Assembly: GCF_900603025.1 (NCBI RefSeq)
Contig: NZ_LR026975.1
Location: forward strand, 1,302,001 to 1,366,000
Direction of reading: 5' to 3'
DNA length: 64,000 nt
DNA from: Mycolicibacterium hassiacum DSM 44199
GTDB taxonomy: Bacteria; Actinomycetota; Actinomycetes; Mycobacteriales; Mycobacteriaceae
Made by a program: the position numbers and the translations under genes. Below are positions 1 through 8,462 of the stretch, in pieces. Position 1 is the stretch's first letter. The number at the start of each line of letters is the position of its first letter. The notes under the pieces are model-generated. The model worked only from the letters and a program-made list of their open reading frames with translations. It had not been told where the DNA came from and made no database searches.

Positions 1-494
1 TCGCGGTGTCCACGGTCACGCGAGAAGGGTTGCGCCCGTTGACGTTCGCTCTGTGGGAGATGGTGGCGTCCTATCGCGCCGCGCAGCCGGAGATCCTGCC
101 GCGACGCCCGGTGATCCGCCCGGTGCCGGTTGACGCGACCGGCTTCACCGTCGAGCCCGATGGCGGCGGCGGGTTCGTCGTGACCGGTGAGCGGCCCGAA
201 CGCTGGGTCGCCCAAACGGATTTCAACAACGACGAGGCGGTGGGCTACCTCGCGGACCGGCTGGCGCGGCTCGGTGTCGAGGACGAACTGCTGCGGCTGG
301 GCGCCAAACCCGGCTGTGAGGTCACCATCGGAGACGTGACCTTCGAGTGGGAGCCGCAGACCCCGGCCGGGGTCGACGTGGTGCCGTCCGGACGGGGCAC
401 CGACGCCCGGCTCAACCAGAGCGAGCGGCCGACGGCCGCGGAGCGCAAAGCCGCGCGGCGCGAGCGCCGCCGTCCGAGCGGCGGTGACGTATGA
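1..494 (+). CDS. obg: GTPase Obg, C-terminal part (5' truncated by window)
   Basis: The reading frame is already open at the window edge, so only about the last 164 codons are present. The segment ending [16 protein letters not shown] is the end of the G domain with its last GTP-contacting region. It is followed by the Obg C-terminal (OCT) domain, with the typical pattern W-V-x-Q-T-D-F-x-N-x-E-A-V-x-Y-L at roughly window residues 67-82 and G-x-x-P-G-x-x-V-x-I-G further on. A basic tail closes the protein. Obg is a ribosome-associated GTPase acting in 50S maturation and stress signalling. The stop overlaps the proB start by ATGA, so the two are translationally coupled, as in other mycobacteria. 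GTG at position 6 is internal, not the start. Confidence 0.93.
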   Translation, partial: AVSTVTREGLRPLTFALWEMVASYRAAQPEILPRRPVIRPVPVDATGFTVEPDGGGGFVVTGERPERWVAQTDFNNDEAVGYLADRLARLGVEDELLRLGAKPGCEVTIGDVTFEWEPQTPAGVDVVPSGRGTDARLNQSERPTAAERKAARRERRRPSGGDV

Positions 495-1639
495 GTGCGT
501 ACCGGCAGGCCATTCGCACCGCTCGCAGCGTGGTGGTCAAGATCGGCACCGCGGCGCTGACCACCCCGAAGGGGGTGTTCGACACGAACCGGCTGGCCGA
601 ACTCGCCGAGGCGATCGAGCGCCGGATGCGGGCCGGCTCGGACGTGGTGATCGTCTCCTCGGGCGCCATCGCAGCCGGCATCGAACCGTTGAAGCTGTCC
701 AAGCGGCCCACCGACCTGGCCACCAAGCAGGCCGCCGCCAGCGTCGGGCAGGTCGCGCTGATCAACGCCTGGAGCACCGCGTTCGCCCGCTACAACCGCA
801 CCGTCGGCCAGGTGCTGCTGACCGCGCACGACATCTCGATGCGGGTGCAGCACACCAACGCCCAGCGCACCCTGGACCGGCTGCGCGCGCTGCACGCGGT
901 CGCGATCGTCAACGAGAACGACACCGTCGCCACCAACGAGATCCGGTTCGGTGACAACGACCGGCTCTCGGCGCTGGTGGCGCATCTGGTCGGCGCCGAC
1001 GCGCTGATCCTGCTCTCCGACATCGACGGGCTCTACGACGGCGACCCGCGCAAGGCGCCCAAGGACAAACCGGCGCGGTTCATACCGGAGGTGCGCGGCC
1101 CCGAGGACCTCGACGGGGTGATCGCCGGCCGCGGCAGCCGGCTCGGCACCGGCGGGATGATCTCGAAGCTGTCGTCGGCACTGCTGGCCGCCGATGCGGG
1201 GGTGCCGGTGTTGTTGGCGGCGGCGTCCGACGCGGCGACCGCGCTGACCGACGCCTCGGTCGGCACCGTGTTCGCGCCGCGGCCCAAACGCATGTCGGCG
1301 CGCAAGTTCTGGGTGCGCTACGCCGCCGAGGCGTCCGGGGTGCTGACCCTCGACGAGGGCGCGGTGCGCGCGGTCGTGCACCAGCGGCGGTCGCTGCTGC
1401 CGGCCGGGATCACCGCGGTCTCCGGCCGGTTCTACGGCGGCGACGTGGTGGAGCTGCGGGGCCCGGACGGCACCATGGTGGCGCGCGGTGTGGTGGCCTA
1501 CGACCACACCGAACTGAGCACCATGCTGGGCCGGTCCACCAGTGAGCTGCCCGCCGAGCTGCGCCGGGCGGTCGTGCACGCCGACGACCTGGTTCCGGCG
1601 ATCCCGCGGCGCACCCGGGCGGCACGCGCCGCGCAGTGA
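491..1639 (+). CDS. proB: Glutamate 5-kinase
   Basis: This 382-residue protein catalyses the ATP-dependent phosphorylation of glutamate, the first step of proline synthesis. The amino acid kinase fold is shown by VVKIGTAAL (residues 15-23), VSSGAI (55-60), [10 protein letters not shown] (141-150, glutamate-binding loop) and FGDNDRLS (153-160). A C-terminal PUA domain begins near residue 275. The length fits the PUA-containing bacterial enzymes. Its ATG overlaps the obg stop in an ATGA. The partner gene proA lies 17 kb downstream on the same strand and is separated by an inserted block, so proB and proA are not in one operon here. No other start is needed. Confidence 0.95.
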   Translation: MSAYRQAIRTARSVVVKIGTAALTTPKGVFDTNRLAELAEAIERRMRAGSDVVIVSSGAIAAGIEPLKLSKRPTDLATKQAAASVGQVALINAWSTAFARYNRTVGQVLLTAHDISMRVQHTNAQRTLDRLRALHAVAIVNENDTVATNEIRFGDNDRLSALVAHLVGADALILLSDIDGLYDGDPRKAPKDKPARFIPEVRGPEDLDGVIAGRGSRLGTGGMISKLSSALLAADAGVPVLLAAASDAATALTDASVGTVFAPRPKRMSARKFWVRYAAEASGVLTLDEGAVRAVVHQRRSLLPAGITAVSGRFYGGDVVELRGPDGTMVARGVVAYDHTELSTMLGRSTSELPAELRRAVVHADDLVPAIPRRTRAARAAQ

Positions 1640-1675
1640 CCGGCGGTTGGTCGGCGAACGTTCAGCGGGCCGGCG

Positions 1676-2551
1676 TCACCGCACACCGGACGCCGCCGCG
1701 CGCATCGCGTCGACCAGTTCCGTCAGCGTCTCCGAACAGCCGGCGTCCACCTTGATCGTCGCCAGATCGTCGCCGCGGGTCGGGCCGCGGTTGATGATCG
1801 CGATCGGCATTTCCCGCGCGGCGGCGCGCCGGACGAACCGGTAGCCGGAGAACACGGCCAGCGACGAGCCGGCGACCAACAACGCATCGGCCTGATCGAC
1901 AAGCGAGAACGCCTGCGCAACAGTCTCTTTCGGAACGCTGTCGCCGAAGTACACGATGTCGGGTTTGAGCATGCCGCCGCAGCGCGGACAGTCCACCACG
2001 GCGAACGAGTCGGTGTCCTCCACGACGGCGTCGGCGTCGGGGGCCACCGCGATCGAGCCCACCGTGGCGGCGTGTTCGCCGAACCCGGGGTTGGCCGCCG
2101 CCAGCATTTCGTGCAGTGCGGCACGGGTCATCCGGTGCCCGCAGTCCAGGCACACCACCTGCGCGTAGCTGCCGTGCAGGTTGATCACCACGCGGCTGCC
2201 CGCCTTGGTGTGCAGCAGGTCGACGTTCTGGGTGATGATCCCGCACACCACCCCCAGCCGTTCCAGTTCGGCGAGCGCCCGGTGCCCGGCATTGGGCAGG
2301 GTGGCGTCCATGTGCCGCCAGCCCAGGTGATTGCGTGCCCAGTACCGCTGCCGGAACACCGGATCGGAGACGAACTGTTGGATCGTCATCGGGTTGCTCG
2401 GCGGCGAATCCGGGCCACGGTAGTCCGGGATACCGGAGTCGGTCGATATCCCGGCCCCGGTCAGCACCGCCACGCGGCGGCCGCGCAGCAGCGCGGCGAG
2501 CTGCAAGGTGTGCACGTCGTCCAGGGTAGGTGCCCGCAAAGTGGCGATCAC
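1676..2551 (-). CDS. SIR2-family NAD-dependent protein deacylase
   Basis: The 291-residue sirtuin removes acyl groups from lysine using NAD+. Visible motifs are TGAGISTDSGIPDYRGP (31-47, NAD-binding), TQNVD (107-111) and the catalytic His126 in LHG. Zinc is held by C134/C137 and C188/C191, with about 50 residues between the pairs. The TDSGIPDYR form resembles SIRT4-like class II sirtuins more than the CobB type encoded elsewhere in mycobacteria. It starts 16 bp after the stop of the AmtR gene on the same strand, so it may be the last cistron of the nitrogen-scavenging transcript. Its substrate is unknown. It is convergent with proB. Confidence 0.9.
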   Translation of the reverse strand: MIATLRAPTLDDVHTLQLAALLRGRRVAVLTGAGISTDSGIPDYRGPDSPPSNPMTIQQFVSDPVFRQRYWARNHLGWRHMDATLPNAGHRALAELERLGVVCGIITQNVDLLHTKAGSRVVINLHGSYAQVVCLDCGHRMTRAALHEMLAAANPGFGEHAATVGSIAVAPDADAVVEDTDSFAVVDCPRCGGMLKPDIVYFGDSVPKETVAQAFSLVDQADALLVAGSSLAVFSGYRFVRRAAAREMPIAIINRGPTRGDDLATIKVDAGCSETLTELVDAMRAAASGVR

Positions 2552-2567
2552 CCGATGGGCGCCGAGC

Positions 2568-3317
2568 TCACGGCGCCGGGTCCGCCGGTGGGTCGGCGAT
2601 CGCCCGGGCGACCTCCTCGACCACCTCGGCCGACGCCGTGTGCAGCGTGGCCCAGTCGCCGCGCCAGCCCAGCACGTGCAGCGCCAGGTCCGCGGTGCGT
2701 CGCGGTTGATCGGGCTCGCCCAGACCGTCGGCGCGCAGGTTGGGCAGCGTCTCCACCAGCCGGAACACCAGGTCCTCGTCGATGACCGGGTGATCGGCGG
2801 CGGTGTCGCAGTCGGTGAGCAGCCGGCGCACCAGGATGCGGTAGCTCTGACGCAACTCGTTGCGCCGCCGGTGGAACTCGTCGAACCGCGGATCGCGCAC
2901 CTCGGGCAGCAGGTAGAGAATCCCGAGGTTCCACGGGCTGTCCCACAGCTGCCGGCAGTCCAGGTAGGTCAGTGCATGCAGCAGCACATCCGGTGACTCC
3001 GGGCGGTCCAGCAGCCGGTGCGCGGCGGCCAGCGACGAGGCCACCGTGGTGTCCAGCAGGGCCGCCAGCATGTCGTGTTTGGTGCGGAAGTGGTGGTACA
3101 GCGACGCCTGCCGCATCCCGACCGCCTCGGCGATCTGGCGGGTCGACGTCGCGGCGAAGCCCAGCGTGGTGAACAGCTCCGCCGCGGCGTCGAGCACCTC
3201 GTCCCGCGCGGTGTCGCCCGGGCGTCTGCGTTCCGCCAGGCGAGGACGGCCGCCGGTGTTGGGGGCGCACACATGCCGACCCGGCCTGCCCGACGGGCTC
3301 GACACGTGTGCCACCAT
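2568..3317 (-). CDS. amtR: TetR-family nitrogen regulator AmtR
   Basis: A 249-residue TetR-type repressor with a helix-turn-helix at about residues 57-79 (TSTRQIAEAVGMRQASLYHH). Compared from memory with Corynebacterium glutamicum AmtR, it shares the HTH almost word for word (QIADAVGIRQASLYYHF) and a ligand-domain stretch of the form W-N-x-G-x-L-Y-x-L-P-x-V ... F-x-E-[FY]-H. That supports AmtR rather than a generic TetR call. ATG 3317 is preceded by GGGAGGTT at good spacing and lies 14 bp after the symporter stop. The N-terminal ~30 residues are a basic extension. Two CTGTC-N4-GACAG sites near 13.7 kb, at the head of this operon, are its expected operators, implying autoregulation. Confidence 0.85.
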   Translation of the reverse strand: MVAHVSSPSGRPGRHVCAPNTGGRPRLAERRRPGDTARDEVLDAAAELFTTLGFAATSTRQIAEAVGMRQASLYHHFRTKHDMLAALLDTTVASSLAAAHRLLDRPESPDVLLHALTYLDCRQLWDSPWNLGILYLLPEVRDPRFDEFHRRRNELRQSYRILVRRLLTDCDTAADHPVIDEDLVFRLVETLPNLRADGLGEPDQPRRTADLALHVLGWRGDWATLHTASAEVVEEVARAIADPPADPAP

Positions 3318-3331
3318 CACAACCTCCCGGG

Positions 3332-4822
3332 TCAGGGCCGCGCCGCCGCGAGCGTCGTCGGTTCCGCGTCGGCCACCACGGCCGGCTCGGCGACCGCGGC
3401 GCGGCGCGGCGTCACCAGCGCCACCACCACGTAGGCCACCAGCGACGCGGCGGCGGCGATCAGCGTCGACCAACCGTCCACCGCTGTCGACACCCACTCG
3501 TTGGGGAAGTACAGCAGTGTGTTGTCGACACCGTAGATCGTCGGGGTGAGAACGAAGTACGTCAACCGCACCGCGCCGCCGACGACGATCGCCGCGGTGG
3601 CCGCCGCGGCGCCGCCCCGCGACCAGTACAGGCCGAGCACGAACGGCACCACCAGGCTGACCAACAGCAGGTCGAACGCGAGGGTGAGCAGGATCCCGGT
3701 CTGCGGTACCCGCAGCGCCACCAGCGCCGACAGCGCCGCCATCGGCAGCGTCCACCACCGGGTGGCCTTCAGGATCCGCGGTGTCATCACCTCGATGTGG
3801 GCGTCGACGCGGAACACGTTGCGCACCATCACCGATGCCGTCGACAGCAGGATCCCGCTGACGGTGGTCAGGGTGGCGGCCAGCAGCCCGGAGATCACCA
3901 CGATCGCCAGCCAGGTGGGCGCGTAGTCGGCCAGCAGGGTGTAGAGGATGGGGCCGTCGGCCGCTTTGTCACCGACGATGGTGACCGCCGCCAGCGCGAC
4001 GAACGACAGCGGAATGCACAGCACCAGAATGCCCGCGGCCGCACCCAGGCAGGCCTGCTGTGCCGCCTTCGGGCTGGACGCGGAGAAGACCCGCTGCATC
4101 AGGTCGATGGCCACCAGGTTGCCCAGGGCGAGCGCGATGATGGTCGCCCAGTTGATCACCGCACCGGACTCGGCGGAGGTGAGCTGGTCGAGGGCGCCGG
4201 GTCCCATGCCCTCGGGCGTACTGAAGCCGTGGGTGGTAGCCACCCAGGTCACCAGGGACGCCACCGCGATGACGTTGACGATCACCTGGGCCACCCCGGT
4301 GTAGACGCTGGCGAACATCCCCCCGGTGATCGTGTAGAGCAGCGCCAGCGGCACGGTGATGAAGATGCCCAGCGTGTACGAGACACCGAGGAAGCGTTCC
4401 AGCAGAAACCCCAGCGCAACCAGGTTGCCCGCCAACAGGATCGCGAAGCTGCCCACGGTCAGCAGCGACGACACCACCTCGATGCCGCGGCCGAACCGGT
4501 TGCGGAAGTACTCCGGCAGCGTGACCACCTTGGCCGCGCGCAATCGTTTGGCGAAGAACAGACCCATCAGCAGCAGGCACAGCGCGAGACCGATCGGCAG
4601 GGCTGCGCCGGCCCAGAACCCGAAAGTGGCGGACAGGTCGGCGTTGCCGATGGTGGCGTTGGAGTCCACCGGCTGGGCGATCAGGACCGCGGCCACCAGC
4701 ACGGCGGGCAGCGTGCGCCCGGCGACCAGGTAGTTGGCGGTGTCGCCGCGTACCCGCCGCGCGGAGATCACGCCGCTGACGGTGAGGATGAGCAGGAAGA
4801 GGGCAACGCCGGTGAGGATCAT
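3332..4822 (-). CDS. Sodium:solute symporter (SSS family)
   Basis: The 496-residue protein is almost entirely hydrophobic, with about 13 predicted membrane segments, and shows the SSS-type N-terminal pattern: a short first helix, then NYLVAGRTLP, and a second helix with QPVDSNATIGNADLSATFGFW (split around residues 50-70). The family imports urea, amino acids, sugars or carboxylates with Na+. Its position between an oxygenase and amtR in an operon for guanidine/urea-type nitrogen suggests uptake of a small nitrogen compound such as guanidine, an alkylguanidine or urea. The substrate cannot be read from the sequence. The start ATG has CAGGAG about 8 bp upstream. Confidence 0.88.
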   Translation of the reverse strand: MILTGVALFLLILTVSGVISARRVRGDTANYLVAGRTLPAVLVAAVLIAQPVDSNATIGNADLSATFGFWAGAALPIGLALCLLLMGLFFAKRLRAAKVVTLPEYFRNRFGRGIEVVSSLLTVGSFAILLAGNLVALGFLLERFLGVSYTLGIFITVPLALLYTITGGMFASVYTGVAQVIVNVIAVASLVTWVATTHGFSTPEGMGPGALDQLTSAESGAVINWATIIALALGNLVAIDLMQRVFSASSPKAAQQACLGAAAGILVLCIPLSFVALAAVTIVGDKAADGPILYTLLADYAPTWLAIVVISGLLAATLTTVSGILLSTASVMVRNVFRVDAHIEVMTPRILKATRWWTLPMAALSALVALRVPQTGILLTLAFDLLLVSLVVPFVLGLYWSRGGAAAATAAIVVGGAVRLTYFVLTPTIYGVDNTLLYFPNEWVSTAVDGWSTLIAAAASLVAYVVVALVTPRRAAVAEPAVVADAEPTTLAAARP

Positions 4823-4899
4823 GGCGGACTCCTGGGGGACAGGTGAGTGGATGACGGGGGAGAGGGAGTCCCGGCGCCGTTGCCGGAGGGGAGCAGTCG

Positions 4900-5937
4900 T
4901 TATCGAGTACTGTTGGCGCTCACGGGTTTACGTCCGAAACTGGCCAGCGGGCGGGCGTCGTCGGGCAGGCTCACCTCCCCTCTGGCCAGCCGGTCCTTGA
5001 GGTAGTGAAAGCTCTGCGCGGTCTGGGCGAACAGATGCTCGCCCGCGATCACCCGCGGCCGGGCGGGACGACCGTCGCCGACGAAGCGGGGCAGGGGTTC
5101 GACGACGGTGTCGTAGTCGACGTTGACGAACAGCGGGAACGAGTAGCGCTCCTCGGACACCTTGCGCACCCGGTGGGTGGTGGCGACGAACTCGCCGTTG
5201 CTCCAGATCTCCAGCAGATCACCGATGTTGACGACGAAGGCGTCCTCGATCAGCGGAACGTCGATCCACCGGCCGGCGGAGTTGAGCACCTCCAGCCCGG
5301 GTGCGGTGGGCCGCAGCAGCGTGAAGCACTCGTAGTCGGTGTGGGCGCCGATCCCGGGGCGGTCCTCGGCGTCCGGATCGTAGGGATAGTGGATCAGCCG
5401 CAGCTGCGACGGCGGCGTCGTGACGTGCCGGTCGAACCGGTCCGCCGGTTCCCCGAGCGCTACTGCGAACGCCCGCAACAGCACCCGGGACAGCGCGAAA
5501 ACAGCGTCGTACCAAGCGGTTACCGCCTCCCGGAAGCCGGGGAGGTCCGGCCACTGGTTGGGGCCGAGCAATGGGTTGCCGGCCAGGTAGCGGGGGTCGT
5601 CGGCGGGCAGGTCGATCGACAGGTCGAACGCCTCCTTGGTGTCGTAGCTGCCCTCGGCGAAGACCTCCTCGCCCGGCGGCACATAGCCGCGGTGGTTGGT
5701 GGAGTTTCCGATGTACACGCGCCGCTTCTGGTCATCCGGCAGCGCGAAGAACGCCTTGGTGTGCTCCAACAACGCGTCGAACAACGCGGGATCGACACCA
5801 TGGCCGACGATCTGCATGAACCCGACATGCCGGGCCGCGTCGCCGAGGGCGTGCACGGCGTCGTGGTAGCCGGGGCCGGTCTCGTCGAACAGCGCCGAGA
5901 CATCGAGAACGGGAACCTCGGTGAACGGTATTTGCAC
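4900..5937 (-). CDS. Fe(II)/2-oxoglutarate-dependent oxygenase, isopenicillin N synthase-like
   Basis: A 345-residue enzyme of the IPNS/2-ODD family. Metal ligands are H199 and D201 (GIGAHTDYE) and H255 (ATTHRV). The 2-oxoglutarate carboxylate is expected to be bound by R264 and S266 (RYSFPLF). The N-terminal DIOX_N pattern VPVLDVSALF ... GFMQIVGHG is present. I chose GTG 5937, with AGGAA about 9 bp upstream; the frame upstream of it overlaps the allophanate hydrolase end. It sits in the guanidine-type operon directly after atzF. Members of this superfamily are known that hydroxylate homoarginine or arginine and release guanidine. A role in freeing guanidine from a guanidino compound is therefore an attractive inference, not a demonstrated function. 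Confidence 0.85.
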   Translation of the reverse strand: MQIPFTEVPVLDVSALFDETGPGYHDAVHALGDAARHVGFMQIVGHGVDPALFDALLEHTKAFFALPDDQKRRVYIGNSTNHRGYVPPGEEVFAEGSYDTKEAFDLSIDLPADDPRYLAGNPLLGPNQWPDLPGFREAVTAWYDAVFALSRVLLRAFAVALGEPADRFDRHVTTPPSQLRLIHYPYDPDAEDRPGIGAHTDYECFTLLRPTAPGLEVLNSAGRWIDVPLIEDAFVVNIGDLLEIWSNGEFVATTHRVRKVSEERYSFPLFVNVDYDTVVEPLPRFVGDGRPARPRVIAGEHLFAQTAQSFHYLKDRLARGEVSLPDDARPLASFGRKPVSANSTR

Positions 5938-5945
5938 GGGTGTTC

Positions 5946-8462
5946 CTATCGCGACAACAGTTGGTTGCAGTGGTCGTGGGTGACGGTCCAGCGGTGACGG
6001 ACCGCTCGACCGTCGGCGGCGCGGCCGGCAACGCTGACCGTCTCCGCGCCGAACTCGGGTGCCAGATCGTCGCCGATCCGGAACGGCAAGGTGGAGCGGG
6101 TGATCCGCCACCGGCCGGCCTCGACGGTGCCCAGCGAGATCTCCAGATCGAACAGCGAGCGGGCCCGTTCCGGATCGGCCTCGACGGCCTCGGGCAGCGG
6201 GCGGCCCGGTTCGGTGTGCGGGGCGCGGCCGCGCACATACCCGAAGCGGGAGCCGACCCGCAGCAGCATGCCGCGCCGGCCGTCCGGATCGCTCAGCGAC
6301 AACTCCACGTGCGCGGTGTCGGCGTCGGGCGGGTCGGCCACCCAGTCCTCGTGGTAGTCGCGGCCGATCCCGGTCTCCACCACCACCTCGCCGGCGCGGT
6401 GCAGCCGGCCGCGGTCGGGTAGCGGCCCGGGCGGATGCAGATCGACCTCGCGCAGCCAGGTCCACTCGTCGCCGTCGACAAGCACCTGCCCGGCGAACGC
6501 CTCCTGCCGGCACAGGGCGAGCAGATCGTCGCGGGACAGCTCGTTCAGCGAGGCCGCGGCGACCTCGGGCCGGCCGGCCGGGGTGCGCAGGTCGACGTAC
6601 AGTTCGTCGCCCTGCAGCCATTCGACGGCGGTGGTGTCGTCCAGCGGCCGGCCGGGGACCGCCAGCGCGGTGCGCCGCCAACAACGGCGCACCACCTCGT
6701 CGCGGGTGACCGGCCGCCCCGCCCGGGTGCGGCGCAGGTAGCCAGGCCAGTCGCGGTGATGGCTGATGTCGACACCGGCGGCGAAGGCCTCCGGAGTGCA
6801 GGCGAACCCGACGGCTTCGCTGCCGTCGGCGAGGGTGACCGGACCCAGCGCCATCGGCGCCGGCAGCGCGGCGAGGAAGTCACCGAGCATCGCGGTGCTC
6901 AGCAGCCACAGCTCGCCGCCGATCGTCGTGCCGCCGGCGCCGACCCGCATCAGCCCGGGTTTGGGCGGCTCGGTGCGCAGGTCGGCGAGCCGGTAGAGCG
7001 GGGCGGTGTCGACCGGCCCGCACCAGCGGGCGCCGCGCTGTTCGAGCTGGTACGCCAGCGGTTGTCCCCGCAGGTGGGCGCCGACCACCAGCAGCCGGCT
7101 GGTGTCGGTGATCCGGGCCGGCCACGGGATATCGTGTGGCGCAACGTGTGCCGTGCCGGGCTCGGCGACGCTGTCGGCGGGCACGGTGACCCGCCGGGCC
7201 AGCTCCGCCGCGACCGCGTCGGCACCGGTCCGCGCCACCACGGTGACGCCGAACTGCGCGCCGTCGGCGGTGGTTCCGGCCGGCACCGCCACCGCGCACA
7301 GGTCCATCAGGTTGCAGAAGTTCGTGTAGGTGCCCAGCCGCGAGTTCACCCCGACCGGGTCGGCGGCGACCTCGGCGATCGTCGGATGCTCGGTGGTGGT
7401 CGGGAGGAGCAGCGCATCGCAGCCGTCGAGCCGGGCCAGCGCGGTCGCGGTCAGCTCGGCCAGCCGCACCCGGTCGCGCAGCAGCGTCGTCGCCGACACC
7501 CGCCCCGCGGCCGAGATGATCCGCGCGACGGTCGGATCCAGCGCCGGATTACCGGCGGGGAGGTGTTCGTCGATGAACGCCCCGACCGCCTCGTGCCGCT
7601 CGGCGACCAGACCGCCCTCGTAGAGCAGCCGCGCCGCCTGCAGGAACGCGCTGATGTCGATCTCGACGAGTTCGGCGCCGGCGGCGCGCATCCGGTCGCA
7701 CGCCGCGGCGAACGCATCCCGCCAGCTCGTCGAGAGGGCGGGCAGTTCGCCGGGCACCGCGACCCGAGGACGGTCCGGTGCGGCCAGCGGCGCGTCCGGC
7801 GGCAACGGCCGCGCCCCACCGGCGATGACCCCCATCGCCGCGTCGGCGGTGTCCAGATCGCGGGCGAAGACCGTCACGCAGTCGTAGGACCGGCAGGCCG
7901 GTACCACCCCGTCGGTGGGCACCAGGCCGATGGTGGGTTTGACGCCGACGATGCCCTGCAGCGCGGCCGGAACCCGCCCGGAGCCGGCGGTGTCGGTGCC
8001 CAGCGCGATGTCGGCGAGCCCGAGCGCGACCGCGACCGCCGAACCGGAACTCGAGCCGCCGGAGATGTACTCGGGCCGGCGGGCGTCGCGCACCGCCCCG
8101 TACGGGCTGCGGGTACCCACCAGCCCGGTGGCGAACTGGTCCAGGTTGGTCGCCCCGATGATCACCGCCCCCGCGGCGCGCAGCCGGGCCACCGCGGGCG
8201 CATCGGCGACGGCCGGGCCGGCCGGGTAGCTCGGGCAGGCCGCGGTGGTGGGGATGCCGGCGACGTCGATGTTGTTCTTCACCGCCGCGACCAGCCCGGC
8301 CAGCGGAAGCGGCGAGCCGGCGGCGACGGCGGCGTCGATCGCGGCCGCCTCGGCGAACACATCGGCCTTGGGCCGCAACGCGATCCAGATCTCCGGGCGG
8401 TCGACCCGGTCGATGGCGGCGTAGGCGGCGTGCACCCGCTCGACCGCCGACGGGGCGGTCAT
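5946..8462 (-). CDS. atzF: Allophanate hydrolase with extra C-terminal domain
   Basis: An 838-residue protein. Residues 1 to about 460 are an amidase-signature domain with the Lys-Ser-Ser triad K62 (VKNNID), S137 (GGSSSGS) and S161 (DTAGSGR). Residues ~470-584 match the AtzF C-terminal domain, ending near ISHHRDWPGYLRRT. Together they turn allophanate into ammonia and CO2. Typical AtzF stops near 600 residues. Here a further 254 residues follow (585-838) with a W-R-R-T-x-L-A ... T-T-x-V-E-W-L-Q ... Y-V-D-L-R pattern that I do not recognise with confidence. ATG 8462 overlaps the carboxylase stop as ATGA. The gene is transcribed with the carboxylase and deiminase genes, which supply allophanate. 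Confidence 0.9.
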   Translation of the reverse strand: MTAPSAVERVHAAYAAIDRVDRPEIWIALRPKADVFAEAAAIDAAVAAGSPLPLAGLVAAVKNNIDVAGIPTTAACPSYPAGPAVADAPAVARLRAAGAVIIGATNLDQFATGLVGTRSPYGAVRDARRPEYISGGSSSGSAVAVALGLADIALGTDTAGSGRVPAALQGIVGVKPTIGLVPTDGVVPACRSYDCVTVFARDLDTADAAMGVIAGGARPLPPDAPLAAPDRPRVAVPGELPALSTSWRDAFAAACDRMRAAGAELVEIDISAFLQAARLLYEGGLVAERHEAVGAFIDEHLPAGNPALDPTVARIISAAGRVSATTLLRDRVRLAELTATALARLDGCDALLLPTTTEHPTIAEVAADPVGVNSRLGTYTNFCNLMDLCAVAVPAGTTADGAQFGVTVVARTGADAVAAELARRVTVPADSVAEPGTAHVAPHDIPWPARITDTSRLLVVGAHLRGQPLAYQLEQRGARWCGPVDTAPLYRLADLRTEPPKPGLMRVGAGGTTIGGELWLLSTAMLGDFLAALPAPMALGPVTLADGSEAVGFACTPEAFAAGVDISHHRDWPGYLRRTRAGRPVTRDEVVRRCWRRTALAVPGRPLDDTTAVEWLQGDELYVDLRTPAGRPEVAAASLNELSRDDLLALCRQEAFAGQVLVDGDEWTWLREVDLHPPGPLPDRGRLHRAGEVVVETGIGRDYHEDWVADPPDADTAHVELSLSDPDGRRGMLLRVGSRFGYVRGRAPHTEPGRPLPEAVEADPERARSLFDLEISLGTVEAGRWRITRSTLPFRIGDDLAPEFGAETVSVAGRAADGRAVRHRWTVTHDHCNQLLSR

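Noticed and set aside
3308..4846. 512-codon open frame antisense to the symporter
   Set aside because: Composition dominated by His/Gln/Arg with no domain signal. The opposite strand encodes a recognisable SSS transporter.
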